Counted from the stretch's first letter, positions 8,841-18,218 are shown. The stretch: 64,000 bases of DNA from Metabacillus sp. FJAT-52054 (GCF_037201815.1 NZ_CP147407.1:1116001-1180000), one strand, 5' to 3'. Program-made: numbers and translations. The notes: generated by a model not told the origin, from the sequence alone.

Positions 8841-9170
8841 TTATTTCATTTCATGCACCTGTACAGAGTGAACCTTTTTTGTTCCCGTTTTGTAATGAAT
8901 CACAACAATCACTTGAATGGTTCTCTGTCCTTCAGCCAATGTCAGATGATACTGTTTCAATGATTGGTCTTTTTTTGTCTGCTCGAAAATTTGCTTCGCC
9001 ATAATGACCTGGCTTAATGGATAAACTTTTACCGCTTCTTTTTTTGCTGCAGCCGTGAAATCAGGGGTTTTCGCTGCTTGTGCGGAATAACTGGAAAATG
9101 AAACCTTTTCCAGGTTCCAGCCGTATATAATGACAAGGGAAGCAAAAAGGGAAATCCACCACTTTTTCAT
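8841..9170 (-). CDS. Secreted DUF3889-type protein
   Basis: 109 residues with an N-terminal signal peptide (KKWW, then a hydrophobic stretch and an AQA-type cleavage site near residue 32). The mature part (VKVYPLSQVIMAKQIF ... VIVVIHYKTG ... VHSVQVHE) resembles the DUF3889 family of small exported Bacillus proteins such as YqzG. AGGAGGGTGA precedes the ATG. It stands alone with its own terminator. The function is unknown; the size suggests an extracellular or wall-associated role. Confidence 0.7.
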   Translation of the reverse strand: MKKWWISLFASLVIIYGWNLEKVSFSSYSAQAAKTPDFTAAAKKEAVKVYPLSQVIMAKQIFEQTKKDQSLKQYHLTLAEGQRTIQVIVVIHYKTGTKKVHSVQVHEMK

Positions 9171-9306
9171 TTTTTATCACCCTCCTGCTGGATAGTCTTC
9201 CCTTATACCTGGTTGATATTCTAGTGAAATGGAGGATCCGGGCTTGACGGTTCGGGCAGTGGATTTCAATCGGAACTGAACACGAAAAGAATGGGGGAAT
9301 CGGGAT

Positions 9307-9510
9307 ATGGCATGGATAGGTTTGGCTATTATAGCGGGAATAACATTCATCATTTATAAAGCAGTTAAGGGAACGAAGGATCATCAAGGGAACAGAAACA
9401 GCAGCAGCTCAGGTTTCATGCCGTTTTTTTATTCAGGAGACTCAGGCGACTCTTCATCAGACGGCGGTGGCTTTGACGGCGGCGGGGGCGGAGATGGCGG
9501 AGGCGATTAA
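9307..9510 (+). CDS. Small membrane protein with Gly/Asp/Ser-rich tail
   Basis: 67 residues: one N-terminal membrane helix (AWIGLAIIAGITFIIYKAV) and a tail rich in Ser, Gly and Asp that ends in runs of GGG and D. AATGGGGGAATC precedes the ATG. Not a recognised family. Similar low-complexity tails occur in small Firmicute proteins where the tail is flexible. The gene call relies on the start context and codon use. Confidence 0.5.
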   Translation: MAWIGLAIIAGITFIIYKAVKGTKDHQGNRNSSSSGFMPFFYSGDSGDSSSDGGGFDGGGGGDGGGD

Positions 9511-9605
9511 TGCTTCCTCTTTTTGTTCCCTTTTTTCAACAGTTTTCATAGATGATTTAAAGTACCTCACAGAGAATGACTAAAACAGACAAAAGGGGGT
9601 TTATC

Positions 9606-10427
9606 ATGCTGTCAAAAGAACAATTGTCACATATAAAAAAGCTTCAAGCGGTATGCGAAGAAGCAGATGGAATTCAGTTAAAGCTCAATTGGGACATGCT
9701 GGAGTATAGAGAAAACGGAGTGAAACAGGACTTCTTTCATTATGAACCAGATGGATTAGCGGCTTTCATAGGCTTATATGGTTTCGGCAATAAAGTCGAG
9801 ATGTGCGGAATGGTGAAGCCGGAGTACCGCCGAAATGGCCTGTTTTCTGCCATGTTTAAGGAAGCCTTGGAAGAAGCACGAAGTCAGGGGTATCACACAA
9901 TCCTTTTAAATGCGCCCTCGAACTCTAATTCGGCAAAAGGTTTTTTAAATGAGATCCAGGTCCCTTTTGTTTTCACAGAGCATCAAATGAAATGGATGGG
10001 CGGACCCCTTCCGGTAACTGAGGACGTCATTCTCCGGAGTTCGGAAAAAGAGGATTTTGCACTGGAGGTTCAGCTTGAAGCAGACTGCTTTGGATTTTCA
10101 CTTGAAGAAGCAGAAGTCTTTACAAAAAGCAGGAAACAGGAGCAGGGCCAGCAGTTCTGGATCATTGAGAATAATGGAAAAGCGGTTGGAAAAGTGCGGG
10201 TCGCAGCTGAAAAAGGAGAAGCGTGGATTTATGGGTTTGCTGTTTCTCCGGAGCATCAGAAAAAAGGGATTGGCCGAAAAATACTATTCCGCATCCTGAA
10301 AGAGGAAACGTCGAAAGGCAACTCGGTTTTTCTCGAGGTGGAGGCAAAAAACACCCGCGCATTGAAGCTGTATGAATCGTGCGGATTCAGGGCTTATTAT
10401 GCACAGGATTATTATTTAACGAAATAA
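9606..10427 (+). CDS. GNAT acetyltransferase with two GNAT-like halves
   Basis: 273 residues from the ATG after AAAGGGGG (9591-9598); an in-frame ATG at 9576 lacks such a site. Two acetyl-CoA motifs are visible: GMVKPEYRRNGLFSAMFKEA near residues 75-94 and GFAVSPEHQKKGIGRKILF near 216-234. The second is followed by ALKLYESCGFRAYYAQ, the family's closing motif. The duplicated fold suggests one half may be structural. Ends in its own terminator; the acceptor is unknown. Confidence 0.8.
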   Translation: MLSKEQLSHIKKLQAVCEEADGIQLKLNWDMLEYRENGVKQDFFHYEPDGLAAFIGLYGFGNKVEMCGMVKPEYRRNGLFSAMFKEALEEARSQGYHTILLNAPSNSNSAKGFLNEIQVPFVFTEHQMKWMGGPLPVTEDVILRSSEKEDFALEVQLEADCFGFSLEEAEVFTKSRKQEQGQQFWIIENNGKAVGKVRVAAEKGEAWIYGFAVSPEHQKKGIGRKILFRILKEETSKGNSVFLEVEAKNTRALKLYESCGFRAYYAQDYYLTK

Positions 10428-10435
10428 TCGATATC

Positions 10436-10463
10436 AGAACTTCCTTTAGGGGAGGTTCTTTTT
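10436..10463 (+). terminator. Terminator of the double GNAT gene
   Basis: AGAACTTCC pairs with GGAGGTTCT, followed by T. Confidence 0.8.
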
Positions 10464-10551
10464 CCTGTTAAGCAAGGAAATGCAAGAACGTGCATTCCCC
10501 TCCATGTGATGATAAAATATATGCAAAGGTCTAAAGAGAGTGGGAATTACC

Positions 10552-11799
10552 ATGCCATCTATTAAATTTATTCATGCTGCTGATTTGCATCTGGATAGTC
10601 CATTCGCCGGGCTCCAGCATTTGCCTGAGTCCATTCTGCAGCGGCTGAAGGAAAGTACGTTTGCAAGCTTTTCAAATCTGGTGTCATTTACTATAGAAGA
10701 AAAAGCAGATTTCCTTCTTTTAGCCGGAGATTTATTTGATGGGGAAAACAGAAGCTTAAAGGCGCAGCTCAGGCTAAAAAGAGAGTTTGAGAAATTGAAT
10801 GAGTCTGGAATTCATGTATATATTATTCACGGTAATCATGATCATTTAGGGGGGAAATGGCTTCAAATAGACTGGCCCGAAAATGTCCATGTTTTCAGTC
10901 ATAAACAGGTAGAGTGCCTGCCTTATTATAAAAAGGCAGAACTGGCTGCTCACCTTTATGGATATAGCTATCCTGAGCGCTCTGTTACAGCAAATCTTAC
11001 GCCGCACTACAGAAAACAGGCGGGGGCTCCTTTTCACATCGGACTTCTCCATGGATCGCTTGAGGGAGGAACGGAGGAGCATGATGTATACAGCCCGTTT
11101 ACCATCAGCCAGCTGGAGTCAGCAGGTTTTGACTATTGGGCGCTGGGTCACATTCACAAAAGGGCTATTCTCCCCTCGCAGGAAACCACAATTGTTTATC
11201 CTGGAAATCTTCAGGGGAGGCACCGGAAGGAAACAGGGGAGAAAGGGTGTTATACCGTCACAATAAATGAAGCGGGAGTGAATCCTGTTTTTTCCCCTCT
11301 TCATGATGTACTGTGGCTGGAGCGCCGCATCCCCTTAGATGAAACGGAAACCGCGGATCAGCTTATGAAGCTTATTAAACTGGAAAAAGAAGCTCTCCGC
11401 AATGAGGGATGCCCGGTTATCTTGACGATTACCCTGTCAGGAAAAACCGTGCTTGCTGCAGATCTAAAGCAGGCTGAAACGGCAAAAGATCTGCTTGCTG
11501 CGATTAATGAAGAGGAAGAAGAGCGCACCGATTTTGTTTGGATTCGGAAAATATCTGACGAAACGGTCTTTCATGCTGATAAAGAAAAACTTAAACAGGA
11601 TTCAGTTTTTTACAGGGACTTTTTAAACGTTACGGAAAACTACGGTTTTTTTGCAGAAGCTGCTGCGCCTTTGTACGGAAATGCATCAGTTCGAAAATAC
11701 GTAGAAGTGTTCTCAGAGGAAGAGCAGCAGGAAATAATCCAGGAAGCGGAGTCTCTCATTTTAACACAGCTGCTGAAGGAGGGAGAGCTTCATAAATGA
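10552..11799 (+). CDS. yhaO: DNA exonuclease/metallophosphoesterase YhaO (SbcD/Mre11-like)
   Basis: Metallophosphoesterase nuclease subunit of 415 residues. Metal-binding motifs appear in order: HAADLHLDSPF (D11, H13), AGDLFDG near residue 60, GNHDH at 94-98, LLHGS near 166 and LGHIHKR near 201. The ATG at 10552 is preferred; a GTG at 10540 is in frame. The stop overlaps the yhaN start (ATGA), so nuclease and ATPase are made together as in sbcDC or mre11-rad50. Expected to process DNA ends or hairpins. Confidence 0.9.
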   Translation: MPSIKFIHAADLHLDSPFAGLQHLPESILQRLKESTFASFSNLVSFTIEEKADFLLLAGDLFDGENRSLKAQLRLKREFEKLNESGIHVYIIHGNHDHLGGKWLQIDWPENVHVFSHKQVECLPYYKKAELAAHLYGYSYPERSVTANLTPHYRKQAGAPFHIGLLHGSLEGGTEEHDVYSPFTISQLESAGFDYWALGHIHKRAILPSQETTIVYPGNLQGRHRKETGEKGCYTVTINEAGVNPVFSPLHDVLWLERRIPLDETETADQLMKLIKLEKEALRNEGCPVILTITLSGKTVLAADLKQAETAKDLLAAINEEEEERTDFVWIRKISDETVFHADKEKLKQDSVFYRDFLNVTENYGFFAEAAAPLYGNASVRKYVEVFSEEEQQEIIQEAESLILTQLLKEGELHK

Positions 11800-14798
11800 A
11801 AATCCGAGAGCTTAAAATTTATGGATATGGCCAGTTTATCAATCGGCACATCGTCCTTCATAATGCTCCGGCTTCTTTGTTTTACGGACAGAATGAAGCC
11901 GGAAAATCCACGATTATGTCCTTTATACATAGCATTCTTTTCGGGCTGCCTCAAAAACAGCAGACGGACAGCAAATACGAACCGAAAGAAGGTCAGGTTT
12001 TCGGCGGGGCGATCGTTGCTGAAGTGAGCGGTACGGGTATTGTCAAAATTGAACGGGTCCGGGGCCGCTCAGGCGGAGAGGCAAGGATTGATCTTCCTGA
12101 CGGTCAAACAGCGGGTGAGGCGCTGCTGCGCGAATGGACAGGCGGGATGGATAAAGCGTTCTTCCAATCTGTCTTTTCCTTTGATTTGCATGGCCTTCAG
12201 CAAATTGAACGCCTTAATGAAGAAGAGATAGGCAAATTCCTTTATGTAACGAGCATGGTAGGAACAGATGCTATTTACAAGCTTGAGCAGAGGCTCGGAA
12301 AAGAACAGGACCGCTTATTTAAGCCTAATGGCAAGAAGCCTGCACTAAATGAGAAGCTGGGAAAAGTGAAGAAAACAGCCGATGCCGTAAAAGCAGCGGC
12401 TCAGGCAGCCAGTGAATATCATCCGCTGATGATGCAGAAGGAAGAGGCTGAGAGGGAAGTTTTTCAGCTGGAGTTAAACGTAAGTGAAGGCAGAAAAAAA
12501 CAATCCTATTTAAGCAGAGCTGTTTCTTATTTGCCGCTCTTAAGGGAACAGGAAGCTTTAACTCAGGAGCTTGAGGCCCTGCCGGACACGAAGTGCTTCC
12601 CTGCAGAGGGGATGAATAGGCTTGAAAAATTATTAACAGAAATGGAACCGCTTAAAGCCCAAACCGGAAGAATGAAGGAACAAATCCGGCAGCTGATGGC
12701 TAAAGCCGAAGCTTTTAAACCGGATGGGAACATTCTTGAAAAAGAAGCACATATAGTGGAGTTAAAAGAGCAGTCGGGCACGTATCAGGCTCTGATAAAC
12801 GATCGCTCTGCGCTTACTTCTGCTATTGAGGCTTTGGATGAGGAGCTGGCCGTTCTCGCAGGCCGAGTGTATGAGCAGCCTCCTAGACAGGAGGAATTGA
12901 GCCGGATTGATACCACGATAAAAATGAAAACCACAATTGCTGAACTAACAGAAGAAGCGAAAACCTTGTTCATGCAAAAAAACCAGCTGGATGAGCAATT
13001 TGACCGCGCTAAAGAGGCGCTTGATATAAGCGAAATCCGCTATGCTTCCCTTTTAGAAAAAGCGATGAATCCGGATGAGCGGACTGCTTTAGAACAGGAA
13101 CTCTCTAATTTAGAAAAGGGCGATAACCACCAGCAGACCGGGCAGCTCAAAAAGGAACTTGAGAGTGTTGAACGGGATCTCGAAAACCAGCGGAAACGAT
13201 CAGAGAATAGTAAAAAACGAAGCTCTGCAAGTCTGATGTTCGTTTTACTTATTGCGGCAGCCGGCTGTATATGGTCAGTTATCCAGCAGCAATGGGTTTT
13301 GGGAGGTCTTCTTTTTACAGGTTTGGCTGCTGGAGTGCTTTTTTTCCGAAGCCTGCAAACTGCCCGAGATCCGCTTCTTGAGCATTTGCGGAGAAGAAAG
13401 CGGGATTTGGAGCAGGAGCTGCAGGAACAAACGAATCCATCCACCACGGTCTTACAGCGTCTGGAAGAACTGAAAGGCATCCTTTGGAAGGATGAGCAAA
13501 TAAAGCAAATGGCCGAGCTTGAGAGACTTAGAACAGAGCAGGAGACAAGAACCTGTGACCGTGTTATTGCAAAATATGAAGAATGGGAAAATGAGCGCTT
13601 TAAACTGAATCATAAGCTGAAGCCGGTTTTGAAGGCTTTATTTTTACCTGAAACTGCCTCAGCATCTTCCCTGGCAGAAACCCTTGCTATAATAGAAAAG
13701 TATAAAGAGAAAGAATTAGAAAAGCAGAAAAGAGAGGACCAAAACCGGTTAAATGTAACGGATGCTTTACAGTTTGAGCAAAAGGCAGCCAGTACCCTTA
13801 ACCTTACCCGCGATGACCTTCCAAAAAAAATCGATGATCTCTATTCTGCTCTAATACAGGAGAAAGAGAAGGCAAGGAAGCTTGAGGATCTGGACCTTCG
13901 CATAAATGAGCTTTCAGCAGAATGCGAAGAAAGGCTTCTTCTTCTCAATAGCAAAACCGAAGATTATCGAAAGCTGTTAGAAATGGCGGCTGCTCCAGGT
14001 GAAGAAACATTCAGGAGCATGGCTGTTCAGCATGGGAAACGGGAAGAAATCATAAAACAATTATCGTGGACGGCAAGACAGCTTCAAACCAGTCATATCG
14101 CACAAGCTCTGCCTGAGGACTGGACCAAGCTTGAAGACGATTTGGCAAGAGTCACTCTGGATGTAGAAGCTCTGGAAAAACAGCTGAAATCCAGGCAGGA
14201 ACAGGTGTCGATTTTACAGGCCAAGCTTGAGGCGCTTGAAGCTGATGGGAGCTATTCAGATCATTTGCATAGGCACGAACTCCAAAAGGAAGACGCAAGG
14301 CGAACAGCGAGAGAATGGGTGGTTCAAACTGTAGCACGGGATTTTCTGCTTCGGACCATTGATTATCACCGGACGGTCCGGATGCCTAAATTGCTGGAAA
14401 AGACCATTCAGTTTTTTACAAGGATAACGGATGGACGCTATGTGAATGTTTATCTGCCTGACCAAGAGCAGACGTTTATCGCTGAGAGGGCGGATGGACA
14501 GCGATTCAAAGCGGGTGAGTTAAGTCAGGCAACCTCAGAGCAACTCTACCTTTCTCTAAGGCTTGCACTTATTTCAAGCTTAAATGAGTCATTGAATATG
14601 CCGGTACTGATTGATGACGGATTTGTACATTTCGATGCAAAACGAACAGAAAAGATGCTTGGCATTTTACAGGACATTTCTGCTGAACAGCAGGTGCTGA
14701 TGTTTACATGCCAGACACATATAGCAAATCAGTTCGCAGGGCCTGTAACGGCTTTAGAACGGCAGGGGATCGTTAGCGTAAGGAAAGAAACGGTATAG
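11796..14798 (+). CDS. yhaN: SbcC/Rad50-like ATPase YhaN with central membrane hairpin
   Basis: 1000-residue SMC-like ATPase, partner of YhaO. Walker A GQNEAGKS is at residues 31-38. Two long coiled-coil arms follow, rich in Glu, Lys, Leu and Gln. The signature LSQATSEQLYLSL is near 909 and Walker B VLIDDGFVHFD near 937. At the middle (about residues 479-520) are two hydrophobic helices, MFVLLIAAAGCIWSVI and WVLGGLLFTGLAAGVLFF. Rad50 and SbcC carry a zinc hook (CxxC) at this point; none is seen here. The complex may therefore be anchored at the membrane. Overlaps yhaO by 4 bases. Confidence 0.88.
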   Translation: MKIRELKIYGYGQFINRHIVLHNAPASLFYGQNEAGKSTIMSFIHSILFGLPQKQQTDSKYEPKEGQVFGGAIVAEVSGTGIVKIERVRGRSGGEARIDLPDGQTAGEALLREWTGGMDKAFFQSVFSFDLHGLQQIERLNEEEIGKFLYVTSMVGTDAIYKLEQRLGKEQDRLFKPNGKKPALNEKLGKVKKTADAVKAAAQAASEYHPLMMQKEEAEREVFQLELNVSEGRKKQSYLSRAVSYLPLLREQEALTQELEALPDTKCFPAEGMNRLEKLLTEMEPLKAQTGRMKEQIRQLMAKAEAFKPDGNILEKEAHIVELKEQSGTYQALINDRSALTSAIEALDEELAVLAGRVYEQPPRQEELSRIDTTIKMKTTIAELTEEAKTLFMQKNQLDEQFDRAKEALDISEIRYASLLEKAMNPDERTALEQELSNLEKGDNHQQTGQLKKELESVERDLENQRKRSENSKKRSSASLMFVLLIAAAGCIWSVIQQQWVLGGLLFTGLAAGVLFFRSLQTARDPLLEHLRRRKRDLEQELQEQTNPSTTVLQRLEELKGILWKDEQIKQMAELERLRTEQETRTCDRVIAKYEEWENERFKLNHKLKPVLKALFLPETASASSLAETLAIIEKYKEKELEKQKREDQNRLNVTDALQFEQKAASTLNLTRDDLPKKIDDLYSALIQEKEKARKLEDLDLRINELSAECEERLLLLNSKTEDYRKLLEMAAAPGEETFRSMAVQHGKREEIIKQLSWTARQLQTSHIAQALPEDWTKLEDDLARVTLDVEALEKQLKSRQEQVSILQAKLEALEADGSYSDHLHRHELQKEDARRTAREWVVQTVARDFLLRTIDYHRTVRMPKLLEKTIQFFTRITDGRYVNVYLPDQEQTFIAERADGQRFKAGELSQATSEQLYLSLRLALISSLNESLNMPVLIDDGFVHFDAKRTEKMLGILQDISAEQQVLMFTCQTHIANQFAGPVTALERQGIVSVRKETV

Positions 14799-14850
14799 GT
14801 TTAGAGGGTATGTTATACTTATTCACAGATAAATACAGGGAGGAATCAGC

Positions 14851-15795
14851 ATGTCTAAAGGAGTTATGCATTTTGATGTAGGGGAGCAGGTTGAGCTTTA
14901 TCTGCTCATTAAATCATCCACCAAGGGGGTAGCAAGCAACGGGAAACCCTTTTTGACCCTCATCCTCCAGGATCAAAGCGGAGAAATCGAAGCGAAGCTC
15001 TGGGATGCAAGCCAGGGGGACGAACAAATTTATGGACCTCAAGGCATTGTTAAGATTGCCGGGGATATCCATCATTACAGAGGAAGAAACCAGCTCAAAA
15101 TAAAAAACATCCGACCGCTTCATGACCATGAAACGTTTGATATTTCGGACTTTCTGGAAACAGCACCTTTGAAAAAAGAAGACATGATGGATACCATCAC
15201 TCAATATATTTTTGAAATGAAAAATCCAAATGTCCAGCGCATCACAAGGCACCTAGTGAAACAGCATCAGCAGGCTTTTCTTGAATACCCGGCTGCCACG
15301 AAAAATCACCATGAATTCGTTTCTGGACTTGCATACCATGTTGTATCCATGCTGAATCTGGCAAAATCGATTGCAGCACTTTATCCGTCTCTTGATACGG
15401 ATCTGCTCTATGCGGGTGTAATCCTGCATGACCTTGGAAAAGTAACAGAGCTAAGCGGCCCGATCAGTACAACTTATACGGTAGAAGGCAACCTGCTTGG
15501 CCACATATCCATTATGGTGAATGAAATTGCGCAGGCAGCAAAAGAATTGGGAATAGAATCTGAAGAAGTCGTCGTCTTGCAGCATCTTATTCTTTCCCAT
15601 CATGGAAAAGCAGAGTGGGGAAGTCCGAAGCCGCCAATGATTAAGGAAGCAGAAATTCTTCATTACATTGATAATCTCGATGCTAAAATGAATATGCTTG
15701 ACCGTGCACTGGAACGTGTAAAACCCGGAGAATTTTCCGAAAGGGTCTTTGCCCTTGAAAACCGCTCCTTTTACAAACCGGTTTTTCATAACTAG
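14851..15795 (+). CDS. yhaM: 3'-5' exoribonuclease YhaM
   Basis: 314-residue nuclease: an N-terminal OB-fold (about residues 10-105, including [20 protein letters not shown]) and an HD domain with [15 protein letters not shown], the metal-binding HDLGK at 193-197 and SHHGKAEWG near 249. In B. subtilis YhaM degrades RNA, and to a lesser extent single-stranded DNA, from the 3' end. GGGAGGAATCAGC precedes the ATG. It follows yhaN after 52 bases, and a possible separate promoter lies in that gap. Confidence 0.92.
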   Translation: MSKGVMHFDVGEQVELYLLIKSSTKGVASNGKPFLTLILQDQSGEIEAKLWDASQGDEQIYGPQGIVKIAGDIHHYRGRNQLKIKNIRPLHDHETFDISDFLETAPLKKEDMMDTITQYIFEMKNPNVQRITRHLVKQHQQAFLEYPAATKNHHEFVSGLAYHVVSMLNLAKSIAALYPSLDTDLLYAGVILHDLGKVTELSGPISTTYTVEGNLLGHISIMVNEIAQAAKELGIESEEVVVLQHLILSHHGKAEWGSPKPPMIKEAEILHYIDNLDAKMNMLDRALERVKPGEFSERVFALENRSFYKPVFHN

Positions 15796-15859
15796 CATAA
15801 TGCGCACTTCTTCAGCATAAGCATGAGATAAAAGCTTGGCTTATGAAGGAGGAACCTGT

Positions 15860-16048
15860 ATGCTGACGTTGCCTTGGTGGATTTATCTGTGCATGGGCGG
15901 AGTGCTTTTCAGCGGTTTTAAATTTGTAACACTTACAAGAGAAGATATACGGACAGATGAGGAATTCATTGAACAGGAAGGGCAAATCTATTTGGAGCGG
16001 ATCAAAGCGGAAAGAGAGCGGAGAAAAGCTGAGAAAATGACTGTCTGA
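15860..16048 (+). CDS. yhaL: Sporulation protein YhaL
   Basis: 62-residue protein with one N-terminal membrane helix (LPWWIYLCMGGVLFSGF) and a charged tail (EGQIYLERIKAERERRK) that matches the YhaL family of Bacillus sporulation proteins. The ATG at 15860 follows GAAGGAGG at 15845-15852; the upstream in-frame ATG has no RBS. Next to yhaM as in B. subtilis. The molecular role is unknown. Confidence 0.82.
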   Translation: MLTLPWWIYLCMGGVLFSGFKFVTLTREDIRTDEEFIEQEGQIYLERIKAERERRKAEKMTV

Positions 16049-16059
16049 ACCTTAAAAGC

Positions 16060-16091
16060 AAAAAAAGACTCCTGCTTGCAGGAGTCTTTTT
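16060..16091. terminator. Bidirectional terminator between yhaL and csp
   Basis: AGACTCCTGC / GCAGGAGTCT stem with A and T tracts either side, between converging genes. Confidence 0.9.
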
Positions 16092-16104
16092 ATATGGGTG
16101 AAAC

Positions 16105-16305
16105 TTATGCTTTTTCTACGTTAGCAGCTTGATCGCCACGGTTACCTTGAACGATTTCAAATGTAACTTTTTGGCCTTCTTCTAGAGTTTTGAAACCGTC
16201 GCCTTGGATAGCGGAGAAATGTACGAATACGTCGTCGCCATCTTCGCGCTCGATGAAACCGAAACCTTTTTCTGCATTAAACCACTTAACTGTACCTTCT
16301 AACAT
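16105..16305 (-). CDS. Cold-shock protein (CspA/CspB family)
   Basis: 66-residue single-stranded nucleic-acid-binding OB-fold protein. The RNA-binding motifs KGFGFIE (residues 13-19) and VFVHFSAI (26-33) are intact, and [10 protein letters not shown] is diagnostic. AGGAGG sits just before the ATG. The region upstream on the minus strand has no gene, room for the long leader common in cold-shock genes. It acts as an RNA chaperone. Several paralogues usually exist, so I do not assign a letter. Confidence 0.95.
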   Translation of the reverse strand: MLEGTVKWFNAEKGFGFIEREDGDDVFVHFSAIQGDGFKTLEEGQKVTFEIVQGNRGDQAANVEKA

Positions 16306-16485
16306 TTTGTTACCTCCTAGTGCATGACGCACAAACGTGTTACTATTCTTGCTCTAAAAATATCAAGCTGAAACGTATTCGATCTTAATATCCGAACAAA
16401 AATAATTCTTAATAAGGATAACAGGAACGGCAATAAATAGCAAGTGTCTAAAGCCGGGTGAGAAAAAATGGCCTCAAATTGGCCC

Positions 16486-16526
16486 GAAAAAAGAGAGGAA
16501 CCGCGTATGGCTTCCTCTCCTTTTTT
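16486..16526. terminator. Terminator of prsA
   Basis: GAGAGGAA pairs with TTCCTCTC around GCGTATGG, with A run on the left and T run on the right; works for the minus-strand prsA. Confidence 0.88.
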
Positions 16527-16535
16527 ATTCTATTC

Positions 16536-17414
16536 TTATTGAGCCGGCTGAGCAGGCATTGCTGGCTGTTCAGGAGCCTTAAAGGTATCTTTAAGCTGTT
16601 TATCTTTTACTACAACCTTGGCATCTTTAAGCGCTTTGTCGATTGCAGCCTGCATCGCAGCAGGATCCTGGGTTTTTTGTTCTTTTACTTCAGCTTCCAG
16701 GCTTTTCTTCATTTGATCGTAAGATTTGTACGTTTCATCAATACGGATAATATGGTAGCCGTATTCTGTTTTAACAGGCTGGCTGATTTCGCCTTCTTTA
16801 AGCTTAAATGCAGCTCCTTCAAATTCCTTAACCATTTGGCCTTTGCCGAACCATCCTAAAGATCCTCCGGTTTGTGCAGATGGATCCTGAGAGTATTCTT
16901 TAGCCAGGTCTTCGAATTTAGCTCCGCCATCCAGCTTTGATTTAACTTCTTTGGCTGTTTTTTCATCCTTAACAAGGATATGGCTCGCTTTAACTTTATC
17001 TTTTAAGCTCTCATGATACTTTTTAATATCTTCATCCGTTACTTTTGACTCAGCTTCAGCAGCCTTTTTACGCAAAAGTTCAGTTTTCACCATATTGTCG
17101 ACTGAGGCTTGACCTTGCTTTTTAACCAGCATGTCAATTTGCTCAGCACCATATTGAGCTTTAATGGATTCAAGCTCTTTTTTAATTTCATCTTTGGAAA
17201 CCTTGTATTTTTCACCCAGCACTTTGTTATGAACTAATTCAGTCAATACCTGTTCACCTGCGCGGGATTTCATAGCCTCGTAAAGCTCGTCCTTTGTAAC
17301 GTTTCCAGCTTTCGTCTCAGCCACAACATCAGAACCGCCTGCTGCTCCGTTGCTGCATGCGCCGAGCGTGAAAAGGCTCGTAGCTGTAATAGCCGCAATA
17401 GCCATTTTTTTCAT
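16536..17414 (-). CDS. prsA: Foldase lipoprotein PrsA
   Basis: 292-residue membrane-anchored peptidyl-prolyl isomerase that folds exported proteins outside the cell. The lipobox LGAC puts the lipidated cysteine at residue 20. The parvulin domain runs from about 132 to 222 (KASHILVKDEKTA ... GGSLGWFGKGQMVKEFE ... YGYHIIRIDE). The start is the ATG with GGCAGGAG upstream; a TTG four codons earlier touches the RBS. The tail is rich in Pro, Ala and Gln. The length equals that of the B. subtilis protein as I remember it. Confidence 0.95.
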   Translation of the reverse strand: MKKMAIAAITATSLFTLGACSNGAAGGSDVVAETKAGNVTKDELYEAMKSRAGEQVLTELVHNKVLGEKYKVSKDEIKKELESIKAQYGAEQIDMLVKKQGQASVDNMVKTELLRKKAAEAESKVTDEDIKKYHESLKDKVKASHILVKDEKTAKEVKSKLDGGAKFEDLAKEYSQDPSAQTGGSLGWFGKGQMVKEFEGAAFKLKEGEISQPVKTEYGYHIIRIDETYKSYDQMKKSLEAEVKEQKTQDPAAMQAAIDKALKDAKVVVKDKQLKDTFKAPEQPAMPAQPAQ

Positions 17415-17771
17415 TAGTCGATACAACTCCTGCCCTAATAGTGTTTGTACTAAATACTATAAAACATTGTGCCATGTTCAGGGGACTTTTGCAACCCAAT
17501 CTGAAAAGAGGGCAAATAGGAAAGGACAAAGTTTAAAATAACCCGAAAAGCCTGCTGTAGAAGCATTCCTGAAAGCTTCTGGGTTTTTGGGGTTTTTTAA
17601 TATAAAAATGAATGAGAGCTTACTGTCAAAATCCTAATATGTGAAATTATGTGAAATTCATGCGCGGAACTATTTGGATATGCGCGAAAATTTTTAGATG
17701 TGGGCTAAAGGCCCAATCAAGCATCTTTTCCCTTCATATAATGAGTTGACTGCGAAAGGAGGCTATACGTC
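17415..17771. other. Intergenic region between prsA and the yjcZ-type genes
   Basis: Holds the divergent control regions of prsA and the first YjcZ peptide gene. A small hairpin (AGAAGC / GCTTCT) followed by T is seen near 17558-17585. CATATAAT at 17735-17742 resembles the -10 element of mother-cell (SigE/SigK) promoters. No protein gene seen. Confidence 0.45.
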
Positions 17772-17855
17772 ATGGGAGGATACAATTCCGGCTTTGCGTT
17801 GATCGTTGTTTTGTTTATTTTGCTGATTATTGTGGGTGCAGCGTATATTTGCTAG
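17772..17855 (+). CDS. YjcZ-family sporulation peptide, copy 1
   Basis: 27-residue hydrophobic peptide MGGYNSGFALIVVLFILLII..., ending AAYIC. The MGG(x)...GFALIVVLFILLIIVG pattern is that of the YjcZ/YhzE-type tiny proteins of spore formers. AAAGGAGG at 17755-17762 is a strong RBS. The gene is only 84 bases including the stop. Probably a single membrane helix; likely made in sporulation by family association. Confidence 0.82.
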   Translation: MGGYNSGFALIVVLFILLIIVGAAYIC

Positions 17856-17918
17856 TCAATAAGGGCTGCTTATAACTGCAATATGCAGGATGAACACCCA
17901 TTCGCAATACAAAAGAAT

Positions 17919-17931
17919 TGCATAGTATATC
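17919..17931 (+). promoter_or_regulatory. Possible SigK-type -10 before YjcZ copy 2
   Basis: CATAGTATA at 17921-17929 fits the CATANNNTA pattern of the mother-cell sigma factor SigK, 30 bases before the ATG of the second peptide. No clear -35 AC is found at the ideal distance. Confidence 0.3.
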
Positions 17932-17958
17932 TTAACCATCAGTAAGGAGGTGTGTTCA

Positions 17959-18042
17959 ATGGGCGGTTCTTACGGCGGAGGTTTCGCGTTAATCGTTGTA
18001 CTTTTCATTTTGTTGATCATCGTTGGTGCAGCTTGGCTATAA
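17959..18042 (+). CDS. YjcZ-family sporulation peptide, copy 2
   Basis: 27-residue peptide beginning MGGSYGGGFALIVVLFILL and ending GAAWL, nearly identical to the peptide 100 bases upstream. TAAGGAGGTG precedes the ATG. The two are tandem duplicates with diverged codons but the same central sequence, so the protein sequence has been kept by selection. Confidence 0.85.
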   Translation: MGGSYGGGFALIVVLFILLIIVGAAWL

Positions 18043-18051
18043 TTTGAAAAG

Positions 18052-18178
18052 CGCAGGCGGCTTGACCAGCCCCGACAAGCATAAGACGATCAACCGGAGG
18101 AAGGTGAACTTTCCTTCCGCAGGATGAGCGGCTTATGACCTCGAGGGGCTAGCCGCTGGAGCTAGACACTAGTGCTAT
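18052..18178 (+). repeat. Structured intergenic repeat (Bacillaceae type)
   Basis: GC-rich element of about 125 bases with internal pairing: CATAAG with CTTATG, and GGAAGG with CCTTCC. The end block GGGGCTAGCCGCTGGAGCTAG recurs in reverse complement at 36131-36150. I recall similar elements between genes of many Bacillaceae. No coding potential. Confidence 0.6.
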
Positions 18179-18218
18179 GCGCGAGCCGCAGCCCTGTTCT
18201 AGTCTCTCCAAAATTTAC

